From assembly GCA_017510405.1 (NCBI GenBank), contig JAFWNG010000045.1:159659-223658 (forward strand): a DNA stretch of 64,000 nucleotides, written 5' to 3'. The position numbers and the translations under genes are program-made. This DNA is from Solobacterium sp. (lineage in GTDB: Bacteria > Bacillota_I > Bacilli_A > Erysipelotrichales > Erysipelotrichaceae). Below, piece after piece: positions 43,427 to 52,430 of this stretch; within the stretch, counting starts at the first letter, position 1; each line of letters opens with the position of its first letter. The notes beneath the pieces were generated by a model that worked only from the letters and a program-made list of their open reading frames with translations, ran no database searches and was not told the origin of the DNA.

Positions 43427-44905
43427 TTAATATTTTCTGCTCAGCTGAGCCTCACACTCTTCACGGGTGATCTGCCCGGCATTGCATTTGGACATCAGTT
43501 CAGCATCTTTATCTTTCAGGTTATAGAATGCATACAGCAGAATTGCTGAGATTCCAAATCCGGCAGCAGGAATGAGATAGCCAAGATTCCAGAGGGTATT
43601 CAGCGCAGTCGCTGACTGGGTCACACCCTGGGCAGCCAGATCCGCAAAGCTGTCCCCTACAACCTCTTTCCAGCCAAAAGCGGCAAGAATATACAGAGCT
43701 ACGGAGCCGACCAGACCTGACAATGCTTTATTCAGGAATGACTGCAGTGAATAGAAGATACCCGAGCAGTCTTTACCGGTTTTATATCGTGTATATTCAA
43801 TCGTGTCCGGCGCAATGTATGTCCTTACTACACTGATCAGTGCGTTGGGGATTGCGCACAGGCCGCCGAGAACAATGAACAGTATTTTGTTTTCGCGGCA
43901 GAAGAAGTAAATAATCAGAGTCGCAGCCGCCAGGAGAGCGAAGATGAATGCCAGAAGGTTTCTCTTGCCGAACTTATCTGCCAGTTTGCCGCAGAAGGCG
44001 CTGAGAATAATACCAGGCACAAAACCGATCAGCATAACGTATGTCAATACCATGGAATCGTGGAAAATATAGAACCCGATAAAGCCTTCCACGGCAGTAC
44101 GCGTGCAGAGAAGAGTAGAAATGATAACCGCCACGAAATAGATCATAATGTATTTATTTGTTACTACGCAGTTGATCATGTCTTTGAAGGTATACTTTTC
44201 CTGAGAACCCTCAATTTCAACATTTTTAAGTTCTGTATTATGCTCCTGCACTTTAAACACCATAGGAATCATGAAGACCAGGAAGATCAGCGCGCCGCCG
44301 ACACCGATGTTTTTCAGCGGAACCCCGAATCTTTCGCTCAACAGGGCGGAAACGACCACTGACATTCCGACAGCCGCAACAACTGTGATCACGCCTTTCA
44401 CTGTAAGAATGCTGTTTCTCTCGGACGGACTGTCTGTAAGCGTCGTGATCATGGACTGCATCGGCACTTCTGTCAGTGTACATGTAAAGTCATAGAGCAG
44501 ATATGTCACAAAGAACCAGATAATCTTCACTGTATCCGAAGCATTCTTCGGCATCATGAAAAACAGAATCGTCGCAACAGGGAAAGTCCAGAAGAACAGA
44601 CGATACCATGGCATGTACTTGCCTTTGCCGGCAAACCGCTGGAACAGTTTCCATTTTTTGATATCAATTTTGTCAATAATGAATCCAAACAGCACATCAT
44701 CCACGGAGTCTATGATTTTGACAAGCAGTATAGCAGTAGCCAGTGATACGGTACTGATACCCTGGAACATAAGGAACATGGTCATGTATGATCCAACCAG
44801 TGAAGTGCAGAACAAACGTGATGTGTCGCCGACATAATACCAGTTCTTTTCCGAACGGCTGAGCTGCCAGTCCGGGTGTTTGTTGATTTTCTCTTTTTCA
44901 GCCAT
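43427..44905 (-). CDS. GPH-family glycoside symporter (MelB/MFS)
   Basis: A 492-residue 12-helix transporter of the glycoside-pentoside-hexuronide:cation symporter family. ILLVKIIDSVDDVLFGFI near residue 60 carries the cation-site Asp pattern (D-x-x-D) of MelB, followed by FAGKGKYMPWYRLFFW (the family GK(Y/R)xPW loop); PDTIEYTRYKTGKDCSG near 375 matches the mid-loop motif (D..EY...TG.R..G). It is the only uptake gene in the 29.6-50.7 kb island, thus the likely entry route for the glycoside or acylated substrate. Flanked by tannase-like and esterase genes in the same operon. Confidence 0.92.
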   Translation of the reverse strand: MAEKEKINKHPDWQLSRSEKNWYYVGDTSRLFCTSLVGSYMTMFLMFQGISTVSLATAILLVKIIDSVDDVLFGFIIDKIDIKKWKLFQRFAGKGKYMPWYRLFFWTFPVATILFFMMPKNASDTVKIIWFFVTYLLYDFTCTLTEVPMQSMITTLTDSPSERNSILTVKGVITVVAAVGMSVVVSALLSERFGVPLKNIGVGGALIFLVFMIPMVFKVQEHNTELKNVEIEGSQEKYTFKDMINCVVTNKYIMIYFVAVIISTLLCTRTAVEGFIGFYIFHDSMVLTYVMLIGFVPGIILSAFCGKLADKFGKRNLLAFIFALLAAATLIIYFFCRENKILFIVLGGLCAIPNALISVVRTYIAPDTIEYTRYKTGKDCSGIFYSLQSFLNKALSGLVGSVALYILAAFGWKEVVGDSFADLAAQGVTQSATALNTLWNLGYLIPAAGFGISAILLYAFYNLKDKDAELMSKCNAGQITREECEAQLSRKY

Positions 44906-44917
44906 TTCTCTTTCCTC

Positions 44918-45880
44918 CTATATGTGCTGATTTATGAATGACATCATTCTGTTAAATGCTTCATCGGCATGGGGTTCACTTCCGACGTTGTCCATATACC
45001 CATGGGGAAGGTTTTCTTCCGGAAAATAAACCAGATCGTTCGGCACCCGGATCTGATCCAGGACGTTCTTCAGTTCTCTTCCCTCTTTGATGAAGAATCC
45101 GTTCTCTCCTCCCTCATTGGAGGCGTTGATCCAGCTTGGGATATAGGAATCCCTGATATATTCCTTTGCATTGATGATTGCCGTATCTGCCGGCGTATTC
45201 TTTTTTGCACCGGTCCAGCAGCCCAGCATCGCATACATACTTGCATTGAATACAGATGCATCCAGAGCCGCTTCATCAATAGCCAGGACTTTGAGATCGT
45301 CTTTTGTCATGACCGGATGTACTTTCAGCAATTCTGCATATTCCGGACTGCATACACAGGCCGCGTAGATCTCCGTCATATCCGCTCCGGCGCTTCCTCC
45401 CGACAGACAGACTCTGTTCATATCAAGGTGATACCGATCTGCATTTTCCAGCAGGAAACGGAAGAGTTCATCCAGCTGCCGGATCTGGGATGGAAAGCGG
45501 TACTGCGGTGCCAGGGCATAGTCGGCGTTGACCAGAACGTAACCGGCTTCGATGATCTTCATCAGTTTGCCGGTCTTTTCTTCCCCCGCAGAAAGCGGAT
45601 CTCCCGACGATTTGTTTCCGAAGATGAATCCGCCGCCATGCAGATAAACAACGACCGGCTTTTTCTCTTCCGTGCTGTCCGGCAGCCAGATATCCGCATA
45701 ACTGTTGGGATAATTCTTTCCGTAACAGACATCGTTATGCAGGATCATTCCGTTATCCATCTGAACTGTGCCCGGCTCTTTCCAGGGCTTCCATTCATTC
45801 GGCTGATGTCCTTTGTATACTTTTGCGTAAATGATCTTCTGCAGTCCCCTGCAGATCATGTCGTTAATCAATCTGCTCAT
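44918..45880 (-). CDS. Alpha/beta hydrolase (HSL-type esterase)
   Basis: A 320-residue esterase: VVVYLHGGGFIFGNKSSGDP near residue 78 (HGGG oxyanion hole), VCLSGGSAGADMTEIYA near 153 (nucleophile Ser), Asp near RVPNDLVYFP and His in LPHGYMDNVG near 290. No signal peptide. The ATG at 45880 has GGAGG 7 nt upstream and lies inside the last codons of the PAE-like copy 2 (17-bp overlap); a longer in-frame N-terminus would read through the upstream gene and is unlikely. Part of the MBL-PAE-esterase-GPH-tannase-PAE operon. Confidence 0.88.
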   Translation of the reverse strand: MSRLINDMICRGLQKIIYAKVYKGHQPNEWKPWKEPGTVQMDNGMILHNDVCYGKNYPNSYADIWLPDSTEEKKPVVVYLHGGGFIFGNKSSGDPLSAGEEKTGKLMKIIEAGYVLVNADYALAPQYRFPSQIRQLDELFRFLLENADRYHLDMNRVCLSGGSAGADMTEIYAACVCSPEYAELLKVHPVMTKDDLKVLAIDEAALDASVFNASMYAMLGCWTGAKKNTPADTAIINAKEYIRDSYIPSWINASNEGGENGFFIKEGRELKNVLDQIRVPNDLVYFPEENLPHGYMDNVGSEPHADEAFNRMMSFINQHI

Positions 45881-47012
45881 CTGTATCCTCCAGCAGTTCC
45901 ATCCCGTGATCTTCCTGTTTGCCAGGGATGGCCTCTTTGATCCACTCCGCGCAGCTGACTCCGTCGATCCGGTAATCATAGAAGACCGCATCCTGCAGGA
46001 GGCAGTGTCTGGTAAGTCCTGTTTTCTTCTGTTTTTTCTCTGCACAGTCCGTGATATAAAACTGCGCCTGCGGGATCGTTTTCTTCATTTCCTTCACAGT
46101 ACCGGCAAACCAGCTCTGAAATCTTCTGCCGCTCTCTTTTGTAAAAGTGAAGTCGCCGTTTTCGATGTAATTGATCATCCTGGATAATCCTTCATCACGT
46201 ATTGAGCAGGTTACCAGGATTTTCGCTTTATCCTGTCTCTCTCTGCTTAAAGCCTGCAGAGCATCGACTGTGATGTTATCGGAGTGGATCCGGTCCGTGA
46301 TCTTTCCGGGAGATCTCCAGACCTTCTCTGCGATGTCATGCCACCCTTCCAGAGGGAAGAAGCCGCTGTCGATCACACTGATAATGTTTTCGCACTCCGG
46401 ATAAAGCTCCATCACATCATCTGTCAGCAGTGCTGCTCCGAAGGCACCTCCTGAGCAGCCGGCAACCGCAATGGTTTCAGGAGACGGCACAAACTTCATG
46501 ACCGTTTCCATCGCTTTGCGGTAATTCGTATAGCCATGATGACGGCAGATCCTCTTTGATCCGTCCTGTGCCGTGTAAGGGAAATCGTTTGTTCCGGCAT
46601 GGAAATCACCGGTATCGTAAATAAGAATCAGTTTTGACCAGTCATGGAATGGGTTGTCTTTTCTTTCCGCGAAAATTCCCCTGTCCAGTCTGAGATCTGT
46701 AAACAGATCCATGTGAATGGTATAGAAACCAAGGTTCCTGTCTTTTGAATACAGGGAAGCGGGATGAGCCGCAGTATATTCATTCCAGCTGACGCCTCCT
46801 CCCATGAAGAAGATCAGAAGTCTGTTTTCACTGCCCAGCTTGAAATCCGCATAGGTCTTTTCCCCGTTGGCTGCCGCGCATCCATCCAGAGGAATCCTTA
46901 CCCATTTGCCTTTTTCAGGTTTTCCGTTCAATTCCGGTACGCGTTTCTTTTTCAGATACGGAGTCAGAACTTTCAGCCAAAATGGCTCTTTTTCCCATTG
47001 ATCCAGTTTCAT
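45864..47012 (-). CDS. Pectin-acetylesterase-like hydrolase, copy 2
   Basis: A 382-residue paralogue of the 40854 gene, the same length. Blocks: LIFFMGGGVSWNEYTAAHP near residue 67, LILIYDTGDFHAGTNDFPY near 128, IAVAGCSGGAFGAALLTDD near 185 (Ser preceded by Cys, not Phe), and His in LTRHCLLQ near 338. It starts without signal sequence (MKLDQWEKEPFWLK). The substituted elbow GCSGG and otherwise conserved scaffold suggest divergence in specificity. Second gene of its operon, 8 bp after the MBL hydrolase gene. Confidence 0.8.
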   Translation of the reverse strand: MKLDQWEKEPFWLKVLTPYLKKKRVPELNGKPEKGKWVRIPLDGCAAANGEKTYADFKLGSENRLLIFFMGGGVSWNEYTAAHPASLYSKDRNLGFYTIHMDLFTDLRLDRGIFAERKDNPFHDWSKLILIYDTGDFHAGTNDFPYTAQDGSKRICRHHGYTNYRKAMETVMKFVPSPETIAVAGCSGGAFGAALLTDDVMELYPECENIISVIDSGFFPLEGWHDIAEKVWRSPGKITDRIHSDNITVDALQALSRERQDKAKILVTCSIRDEGLSRMINYIENGDFTFTKESGRRFQSWFAGTVKEMKKTIPQAQFYITDCAEKKQKKTGLTRHCLLQDAVFYDYRIDGVSCAEWIKEAIPGKQEDHGMELLEDTDEQID

Positions 47013-47020
47013 CTTTCACC

Positions 47021-47872
47021 TCATTCAAGCCGGGTCGGATCGATTACAATCGAAGGACCTTTGTGCTTTGTATCTTCTTCTGCCCACACCTGAAGCGGTC
47101 TGACCCCCGGTGCGAAGTCACCGCCCTTCTGTTTTTTCGCATGGGAGAAGCCGGGATGTTCCGCAACATGGATCCATTCTTCAAGATCTTTGCGGCTGAA
47201 CAGTTTCAGGCTGTGACCGGTCAGGATCGATTCAAAGTCATATCCTTCAAGCTTATGAAGGCTTCTGCTGTATTCCGCAAGATCCGTGGATTCCGGCAGG
47301 TACAGCCATGTCGCTGCGTTGGCGCCGTCTGATGTTACGAGAAGCTTTTTCTCTTTGAAATAGATCGCAATACTGCCCTGTGTATGGCCGGGTATCTCAA
47401 TGACCCGGGCACTCAGATCCCCCAGGTCAAACATGTCTCCTTCTCTGACAAAGTGCCAGTTCGAGAAATTCATTCTGCCTTCATCTGTACTCTCCGGATG
47501 CTTCGGAACCAGGATCCGCCAGAAGAAGATTTTATTGAGCACTTTCAGCGTTTTCTCCATATAGCGGTGAAAGGCCGGCTCGTTATGACGCTGATAGACT
47601 TCCACATCTTTTTCGTGGATGCATACAGGTACATCGAAGTAGAAATTACCGCCTGTATGATCGATATGTCCGTGTGAGTTGAAGACGATCAGAGGCAGAT
47701 CCGTCAGCTCTCTGACATATGCCTGCAGGTCTCCAAACCCGTATGCCGTATCGATTACACAAGCCTGTTTTTTACCGGTAATGAGATAGCAGACAACCCC
47801 GGAAGACGTGATCCCATAGACGCCGTCCATCAGTTTTTTATGCTTATATATCTTTTTCAGTTCTTTGTCCAT
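47021..47872 (-). CDS. MBL-fold metallo-hydrolase
   Basis: A 283-residue metallo-beta-lactamase-fold enzyme. Metal motif SHGHIDHTGG near residue 63 (HxHxDH), a further His in EIPGHTQGSIAIYF near 165, the bridging Asp in LVTSDGAN near 183 and a terminal His in LTGHSLKLF near 233, so both metal sites are complete. Broadly, such enzymes act on thioesters, lactones, phosphodiesters or sulfate esters; here, among esterases, a lactone or ester is plausible. First gene of the operon and divergent from tetR; the paired operators lie 28-72 bp upstream of its ATG. Confidence 0.88.
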   Translation of the reverse strand: MDKELKKIYKHKKLMDGVYGITSSGVVCYLITGKKQACVIDTAYGFGDLQAYVRELTDLPLIVFNSHGHIDHTGGNFYFDVPVCIHEKDVEVYQRHNEPAFHRYMEKTLKVLNKIFFWRILVPKHPESTDEGRMNFSNWHFVREGDMFDLGDLSARVIEIPGHTQGSIAIYFKEKKLLVTSDGANAATWLYLPESTDLAEYSRSLHKLEGYDFESILTGHSLKLFSRKDLEEWIHVAEHPGFSHAKKQKGGDFAPGVRPLQVWAEEDTKHKGPSIVIDPTRLE

Positions 47873-47899
47873 GCTGCTTCCCTCCGCTTGACTTTTATC

Positions 47900-47944
47900 T
47901 GATACATTTGTATCATAATGATGCGGTGTGAGACAATTGTTTCA
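47900..47944. promoter_or_regulatory. Paired TetR-type operators between MBL operon and tetR
   Basis: TGATACATTTGTATCA (47900-47915) and TGAGACAATTGTTTCA (47929-47944), start-to-start 29 bp. A TTGACT at 47888 with TATCAT 17 bp further could serve tetR, and TTGTCT with ATACAA on the other strand the MBL operon; both overlap the boxes. A half-site TTTGTATCA sits just before the tetR ATG. Confidence 0.82.
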
Positions 47945-47979
47945 TAGAAAATGAGACAGCGGAAAGGAGTTTGTATCAG

Positions 47980-48519
47980 ATGAATCCACAGGAAAAAAAC
48001 ACCTATGTAAAGCAGCAGATCACAAAAGCACTGATCAGTCTGATGAAGAAGAAAAAAATCACTGATATTTCCATCAGTGAAATATGCGACAAGGCGCAGG
48101 TTGGGCGCGCTTCGTTTTACCGCAATTATGATTCAAAAGAAGAGGTCATCGAAAAACACACAGAATTTCTCATACGTTCATGGGCAGATCAGATGGACAT
48201 GGATCCAGGCGCAAATATTTATAACTTTTTTGCAAGTCTGTTTAAACACTTTCAGGACAACAGCGGTTTTTACAGAATACTCTATAAACAGAATATGTCA
48301 CCGATGATTCTGAATGCCATCCGGAAAAAGCTGAATGTAATTCCGGATACAGAACCTGCCGTCCTGTATTCCAGCGCTTTTACCGCTTATGGAATATTCG
48401 GATGGATCGACATCTGGTTCAGCAATGGCATGAAAGAAACACCGGAAGAACTCAACCGCATTATCGTGAACAACATCAACACCATGATCCGGGGAGCCAA
48501 AGCACTCGAGGAACTCTGA
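47980..48519 (+). CDS. TetR/AcrR-family regulator
   Basis: A 179-residue repressor-type protein: the N-terminal HTH (residues ~12-55, ITDISISEICDKAQVGRASF then YRNYDSKEEVIEKH) is intact, and the helical ligand domain resembles the TetR_C subgroup often called DhaS-like (KKKITDISISEICDKA.VGRASFYRNY). The ATG at 47980 has AAAGGAG 10 nt upstream; a TTG three codons earlier is too close to that site. Divergent from the MBL-led operon, with paired palindromes between. By position and by operator copies at 40563, 47900 and 50676 it likely controls three transcription units, itself included. Confidence 0.92.
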   Translation: MNPQEKNTYVKQQITKALISLMKKKKITDISISEICDKAQVGRASFYRNYDSKEEVIEKHTEFLIRSWADQMDMDPGANIYNFFASLFKHFQDNSGFYRILYKQNMSPMILNAIRKKLNVIPDTEPAVLYSSAFTAYGIFGWIDIWFSNGMKETPEELNRIIVNNINTMIRGAKALEEL

Positions 48520-48523
48520 AATA

Positions 48524-48552
48524 AAAGCTGAAGCCAATACGGTTTCAGCTTT
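48524..48552. terminator. Bidirectional terminator, tetR/hydrolase
   Basis: AAAGCTGAAGCC pairs with GGTTTCAGCTTT (12 bp, one G-U) around AATAC, between convergent genes, with CTTTT following on the plus side and TTTATTT on the minus side. Confidence 0.88.
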
Positions 48553-48556
48553 CTTT

Positions 48557-49519
48557 TCATCTGTTCTTGTCTATATCCTGCCAGTTGGCATTATGCAGGA
48601 TCTCCGCATCTTCCCCAAGGAAAGCTTTTCCTGCTTCTTCGCTGCCCTGCAGCTGATACAGCATCCAGGCGGTCATATAGCCGTCTGTCCTCATCAGCAT
48701 CTCTTCATGTTCCGCACCTGCCGCCCTGGCCCTGATTTTCATCACATCCTCCGGAACCTGCTCATAGTTTTCAATAAGCGCAGATAACGGTGACACGCCG
48801 CCGTATTCTTTTGTCGGATCGGCGACTCCCTTGTCATCGGATTTTCCGGTTCCCGCCGTCATGAAATACGGGATATGGATCTTAGTGACATCATAATGCC
48901 AGCCGAAATTGCCTGCCATGAACTGATAAGCGGCACTGCCGGTGAAAATGGTCTTGTACACCTTTCCGTTTTCATATTCCGAAACTGCTGCCAGAGCGCC
49001 GGCTCCGCCCTGGGAATATCCGATGATCCCCATGTTTTCAGGATCCAGGCGGTCATAAAGAATATGATCCCCTTCAAGATTCATCACACAGTCCAGTGTG
49101 ATGGACGCTGTTTCACCGGTGCCGGTCTGCGGATCTTCATTTCCCACAACGATAAAGCCCCAGGAAGCCAGTCTTTCAAAGAAAGGTTCATAGGATGCCG
49201 CAGGTGTTCCGCTGGCATTTACAGCCATGATCACCGGGTATTGATCACTGGTCTGTTCAAGTTCAGAGGGATACCAGAAACGGATCTTGCCGATGGATTC
49301 GTTCTCTGACGGTATTTCTGTATAAGACACTTCATAATTCCCGAGCTGGGAATACTTCATTTCCAGTTCTGCGTCCGATGTAAACTTCTTATAGTATCCT
49401 TCCGTGATTTCGGTATCTTTACCTGATGGAAACTGCGCTTTAATGTACAGGAATATGCCTGCGCCGGCAGCCGCCAGAAGCGCAGTGACAACCAGCAGAA
49501 TCTTCATAGACTTTTTCAT
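48557..49519 (-). CDS. Membrane-anchored alpha/beta hydrolase
   Basis: A 320-residue protein with an N-terminal uncleaved signal anchor (KSMKILLVVTALLAAAGAG then IFLYIKAQFP), so the catalytic part faces outside. The fold matches dienelactone hydrolase/chlorophyllase-type esterases: VIMAVNASGTPAASYEPF near residue 95, IIGYSQGGAGALAAVSEY near 163 (nucleophile Ser) and a His in RAAGAEHEEML near 275. Second gene of a two-gene unit with the anchored PAE-like copy 3, 15 bp downstream of it. The pair likely deacylates polymers or large glycosides before import. Confidence 0.85.
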   Translation of the reverse strand: MKKSMKILLVVTALLAAAGAGIFLYIKAQFPSGKDTEITEGYYKKFTSDAELEMKYSQLGNYEVSYTEIPSENESIGKIRFWYPSELEQTSDQYPVIMAVNASGTPAASYEPFFERLASWGFIVVGNEDPQTGTGETASITLDCVMNLEGDHILYDRLDPENMGIIGYSQGGAGALAAVSEYENGKVYKTIFTGSAAYQFMAGNFGWHYDVTKIHIPYFMTAGTGKSDDKGVADPTKEYGGVSPLSALIENYEQVPEDVMKIRARAAGAEHEEMLMRTDGYMTAWMLYQLQGSEEAGKAFLGEDAEILHNANWQDIDKNR

Positions 49520-49534
49520 AATAACCTGTTCTTT

Positions 49535-50653
49535 CTATCTTCTGAGCAGCTCTAAGCCGTGACTTTGAACATTTCCGTTCACAGCGGCATAAATCCAGTC
49601 CGCAACACTGACATCGTCTTCCAGTTTATCAAATACATTGCTGGATATGATGGTATGCTGCGTGTTGCGGGTTTCCGGATCTTCTTTGTATTTCCAGATA
49701 TATATGCCGGCACCGGGGATATTCTGCTGCAGTCCTTCCGCCATCTTTGCAAGATCAGCCTGAAACAGATCTCCGTTTTCTTTGCTTTTTGTCATTGTTC
49801 CAGTACGGATAAATGCCTGATACTGCTGCAATGTATCATCACGATAAGAACAGTCGAAGAGGATTTTTACTGTGCCGCCGCGCTTATTATGCAGTGCAGT
49901 AAGACTGTCGAGCACCAGATTATCACTGATCAGTCTGTCGGCGATGACTGCCGGTGTATGCCACAATCCTTCAGCAGTCTCATGCCATCCGTCATATAGA
50001 AGCAGCGAACTGTCCACACATACCGTGATATTTTCCGCAGAAGGAAACCGGTCAATTACATCATCCGCCAGAAGCGATGCTGCAAAGCCGCCTGCTGAGA
50101 AACCCGTTATCAGCAAAGTGTCAGGATTGCCGATATATGGCATCACCGCATCCATGAAGGCAGAATAGTTGCTGTATCCTTTATGATAAACAACCTTCTC
50201 TTTATTGCCAGCCGTGTAATGATACTCGCCTGTTCCGCTGTGAAAATCTCCGGAGGCGTATGGAAGGACAAGGAAAGTCCAGTCGCGGAAAGGATTTTCT
50301 TCCGAAGTGCTTCCGATTCCTCCGGAAGCAACGAAATCCTGTACCTGGGCTGTTGTGGCAAAAAACTCTTTGCCATGTTCGGAAGTATAACCGTTGATAC
50401 TTGCTCCGCCGCCGAAGAAGTATACTGCAACCTTGTTCTCTGTACCGACCCTGATGAGTCCGTGCCATTCGCTTCCATCAGAGGATATAGTCCCGTCCGG
50501 AGTAATCCGGTACCATTTTCCAGTTTCAGGTTCGCCTTTAAGTTCCGGATGTTTGACAAAAACAGTTTTACCAAGAATCACTCCCACAGCAATGGCTGCG
50601 ATTATTACCACAGCAACCAGTATTATTCCCACTGTTTTCATAGCTTTTTTCAT
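49535..50653 (-). CDS. Pectin-acetylesterase-like hydrolase, copy 3, membrane-anchored
   Basis: A 372-residue paralogue of the 40854 and 45864 genes, but with an added N-terminal transmembrane anchor (TVGIILVAVVIIAAIAVGVI), which places it outside. Blocks: VYFFGGGASINGYTSEHG near residue 76, LVLPYASGDFHSGTGEYHY near 125, LLITGFSAGGFAASLLADD near 180, and His in TQHTIISS near 335. Here the elbow is the canonical GFSAGG. The ATG at 50653 has GGGGAGG 6 nt upstream; an upstream in-frame start would overlap the operator. First gene of a two-gene unit with operator boxes directly upstream. Confidence 0.82.
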   Translation of the reverse strand: MKKAMKTVGIILVAVVIIAAIAVGVILGKTVFVKHPELKGEPETGKWYRITPDGTISSDGSEWHGLIRVGTENKVAVYFFGGGASINGYTSEHGKEFFATTAQVQDFVASGGIGSTSEENPFRDWTFLVLPYASGDFHSGTGEYHYTAGNKEKVVYHKGYSNYSAFMDAVMPYIGNPDTLLITGFSAGGFAASLLADDVIDRFPSAENITVCVDSSLLLYDGWHETAEGLWHTPAVIADRLISDNLVLDSLTALHNKRGGTVKILFDCSYRDDTLQQYQAFIRTGTMTKSKENGDLFQADLAKMAEGLQQNIPGAGIYIWKYKEDPETRNTQHTIISSNVFDKLEDDVSVADWIYAAVNGNVQSHGLELLRR

Positions 50654-50675
50654 GATGACCTCCCCTGCATCTCTG

Positions 50676-50719
50676 TGAGACATATGTATCATAAGCTCGC
50701 TGATGATACAAGTTTTTCA
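50676..50719. promoter_or_regulatory. TetR-type operators upstream of anchored esterase pair
   Basis: TGAGACATATGTATCA (50676-50691) is a palindrome of the same TGAnACA-nn-TGTnTCA form; a weaker second box TGATACAAGTTTTTCA starts 28 bp further (50704-50719) and a half-site TGATACATA follows. The same tandem layout as at 40563 and 47900. Confidence 0.75.
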
Positions 50720-50866
50720 GCAAAATGATACATATACGGGAAGTTTGTTTCATTGTATGAATTATATTTTGGATTCCATAAAAATACTCTAAGTCTTCCA
50801 CTAAGCAGACTTAGAGTAATAAAACACACTTTTTCGATCAACTAGAAAAGCTGACGGCTGTAATTC

Positions 50867-51012
50867 TATTCCCACTCGATAATGATTTCTTGAACGTAAA
50901 GTAAATAATTTACGTTTTGATATATTTCATGCATTTATATCTACGCTATTCTCTCACGTTTACCTCGTTTACGATCCGCATGGCAGCAAAATGGTATCAG
51001 AGAGCGGTATCA
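50867..51012. repeat. 146-bp repeat copy R1
   Basis: Begins TATTCCCACTCGATAATGA and ends GAGAGCGGTATCA. Inside are the palindrome GTAAATAATTTAC, GTTTACGATCCGCATGG and CAGCAAAATGGTATCAG. Its ends are imperfect inverted repeats (CCCACTC against GAGTGG/GAGCGG), like a MITE. Same orientation as R2-R4. Its right end supplies the last five codons (RDTAL) and stop of the ATPase gene at 50997. The left flank shares ACTAG..GCTGAC.GCT with R4. Confidence 0.9.
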
Positions 51013-52328
51013 CGACAAAGAAGAAATCCCATGTAGGATGGAAGTGTCAGTATTCCGTTCGCATATCCCACATTGTAGTCATTTCCCAGTTTTACTGCAC
51101 GATGAACATGATACTTCTCGGGATGCGCAAGAATTGTTTTTACACTTTTCGCATTTCCGGTTGAAGCTTTGATTTCCAGAAGTGTCGCTTCATTCTGAAA
51201 GCGGATGATAAAGTCGATCTCCAGTCCTGAATCTTTATGAAAATAGTACAGTTTTCTTCCGCTCTTCCCAAGGATATCCGCCATCAGGTTTTCAAAAACT
51301 GCGCCTTTATAACCATACAGATTTCCTTTGAGAATATCATACTGTGTCCCGTCTTCCAGCATTGTTGTAAACAGCCCGGTATCCGCCATATATACTTTGA
51401 ATATTTCCGGTATCGCATTACCATCCAAAGGCAGTTCAGGCAACGTCAGGTTATAACATCTTCTGATAATTCCGGCATCTTCAATCCATTTGATACTGCC
51501 TTGAAACATCTCAGAAGTCCCCTTCTTCCGGATCACTGAATACTGGAATTTCTTGTTTTCTTTTGCCAGCTGTTTCGGAATTGAATCAAAGCATTCCCGG
51601 ATCTTTGATTTATCTTTTCCGACAGCGTATTTGACCATATCATCCCTGTATTCATCAAGAATGTTTCTCTGCAGAACAAGTGTCTGGGAGATCTGATGCG
51701 TGTCAATGAAGCGCTGCACGACTTCCGGCATACCGCCGATAACCGTGTATTGCAGAAGAAGTTCTCTCATCCGGTTATGGATCGGTTCAGGTACGGGTGA
51801 GCATTGCTCCAGGCTGTTCTGCATCAAATCGATCACCTGGTCACTGATCCCATTTGCCCAGAGAAACTCTTCAAAATCCAGCGGAAACATTTCTATGATC
51901 TCTTCATAGCCGACGGGGATCGACAATTCCTCATCTCCATACCCGCTTACGCTAGGTAAAGAGCCTGTCGCAATCACATCATAGCGGCCATCTGTTTTAA
52001 AGAATTTCAAGGAAGTCCTGGCATTCGGGCAATGCTGTATCTCATCAAGAATGATAATCGTTTGTCCTTCTTCAAAAACCGCTTCTGTTCCAAGCAGCGC
52101 TGACATATACATAATCAGATCATCAACCTTCAAAGACCCTGAAAACAAAGATGCGTATTCCGGGTTTTCATAAAAATTGATATATATCACATGTGAATAA
52201 TTAGAACGTGCAAACTCCAAAGCAGTGAAGGTCTTCCCACACTGACGCACACCTTTGATTACCAATGGTTTTCTATTTAGATCGGTCTTCCAATTATTCA
52301 GCCGCTCTGTTATTTTTCGTTTCAGCAT
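50997..52328 (-). CDS. AAA ATPase with DUF4143 (AAA_14 family), copy 1
   Basis: A 443-residue cytosolic protein. N-terminal AAA_14 ATPase: Walker A KGVRQCGKTFTALEFA near residue 25, Walker B IIILDEIQHCP near 90, sensor IATGSLPSVSG near 120. The C-terminal DUF4143 (~210-400) ends in a restriction-like fold with FHKDSGLEIDFIIR and ATLLEIKAS (D...E-x-K nuclease-like pattern). The family is widespread and often horizontally spread; its function is not known. The ATG at 52328 is behind GGGTGG. The gene is A+T-rich compared with the flanking island. It lies between repeats R1 and R2; its promoter holds three irregularly spaced CGAyTTT words (52370-52409). Confidence 0.92.
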   Translation of the reverse strand: MLKRKITERLNNWKTDLNRKPLVIKGVRQCGKTFTALEFARSNYSHVIYINFYENPEYASLFSGSLKVDDLIMYMSALLGTEAVFEEGQTIIILDEIQHCPNARTSLKFFKTDGRYDVIATGSLPSVSGYGDEELSIPVGYEEIIEMFPLDFEEFLWANGISDQVIDLMQNSLEQCSPVPEPIHNRMRELLLQYTVIGGMPEVVQRFIDTHQISQTLVLQRNILDEYRDDMVKYAVGKDKSKIRECFDSIPKQLAKENKKFQYSVIRKKGTSEMFQGSIKWIEDAGIIRRCYNLTLPELPLDGNAIPEIFKVYMADTGLFTTMLEDGTQYDILKGNLYGYKGAVFENLMADILGKSGRKLYYFHKDSGLEIDFIIRFQNEATLLEIKASTGNAKSVKTILAHPEKYHVHRAVKLGNDYNVGYANGILTLPSYMGFLLCRDTAL

Positions 52329-52430
52329 ACATTTCACCACCCGCAAACTAAGCATATAACTTTTTCAAGCGACTTTTTATATATTTATGCGATTTTTTTA
52401 AACGACTTTCAGAGCAATTCATGGTAATTT

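Noticed and set aside
50867..51012. Complete insertion sequence or integrase-bounded element
   Set aside because: The repeat is only 146 bp, carries no transposase, and no transposase or recombinase gene is seen within the window.
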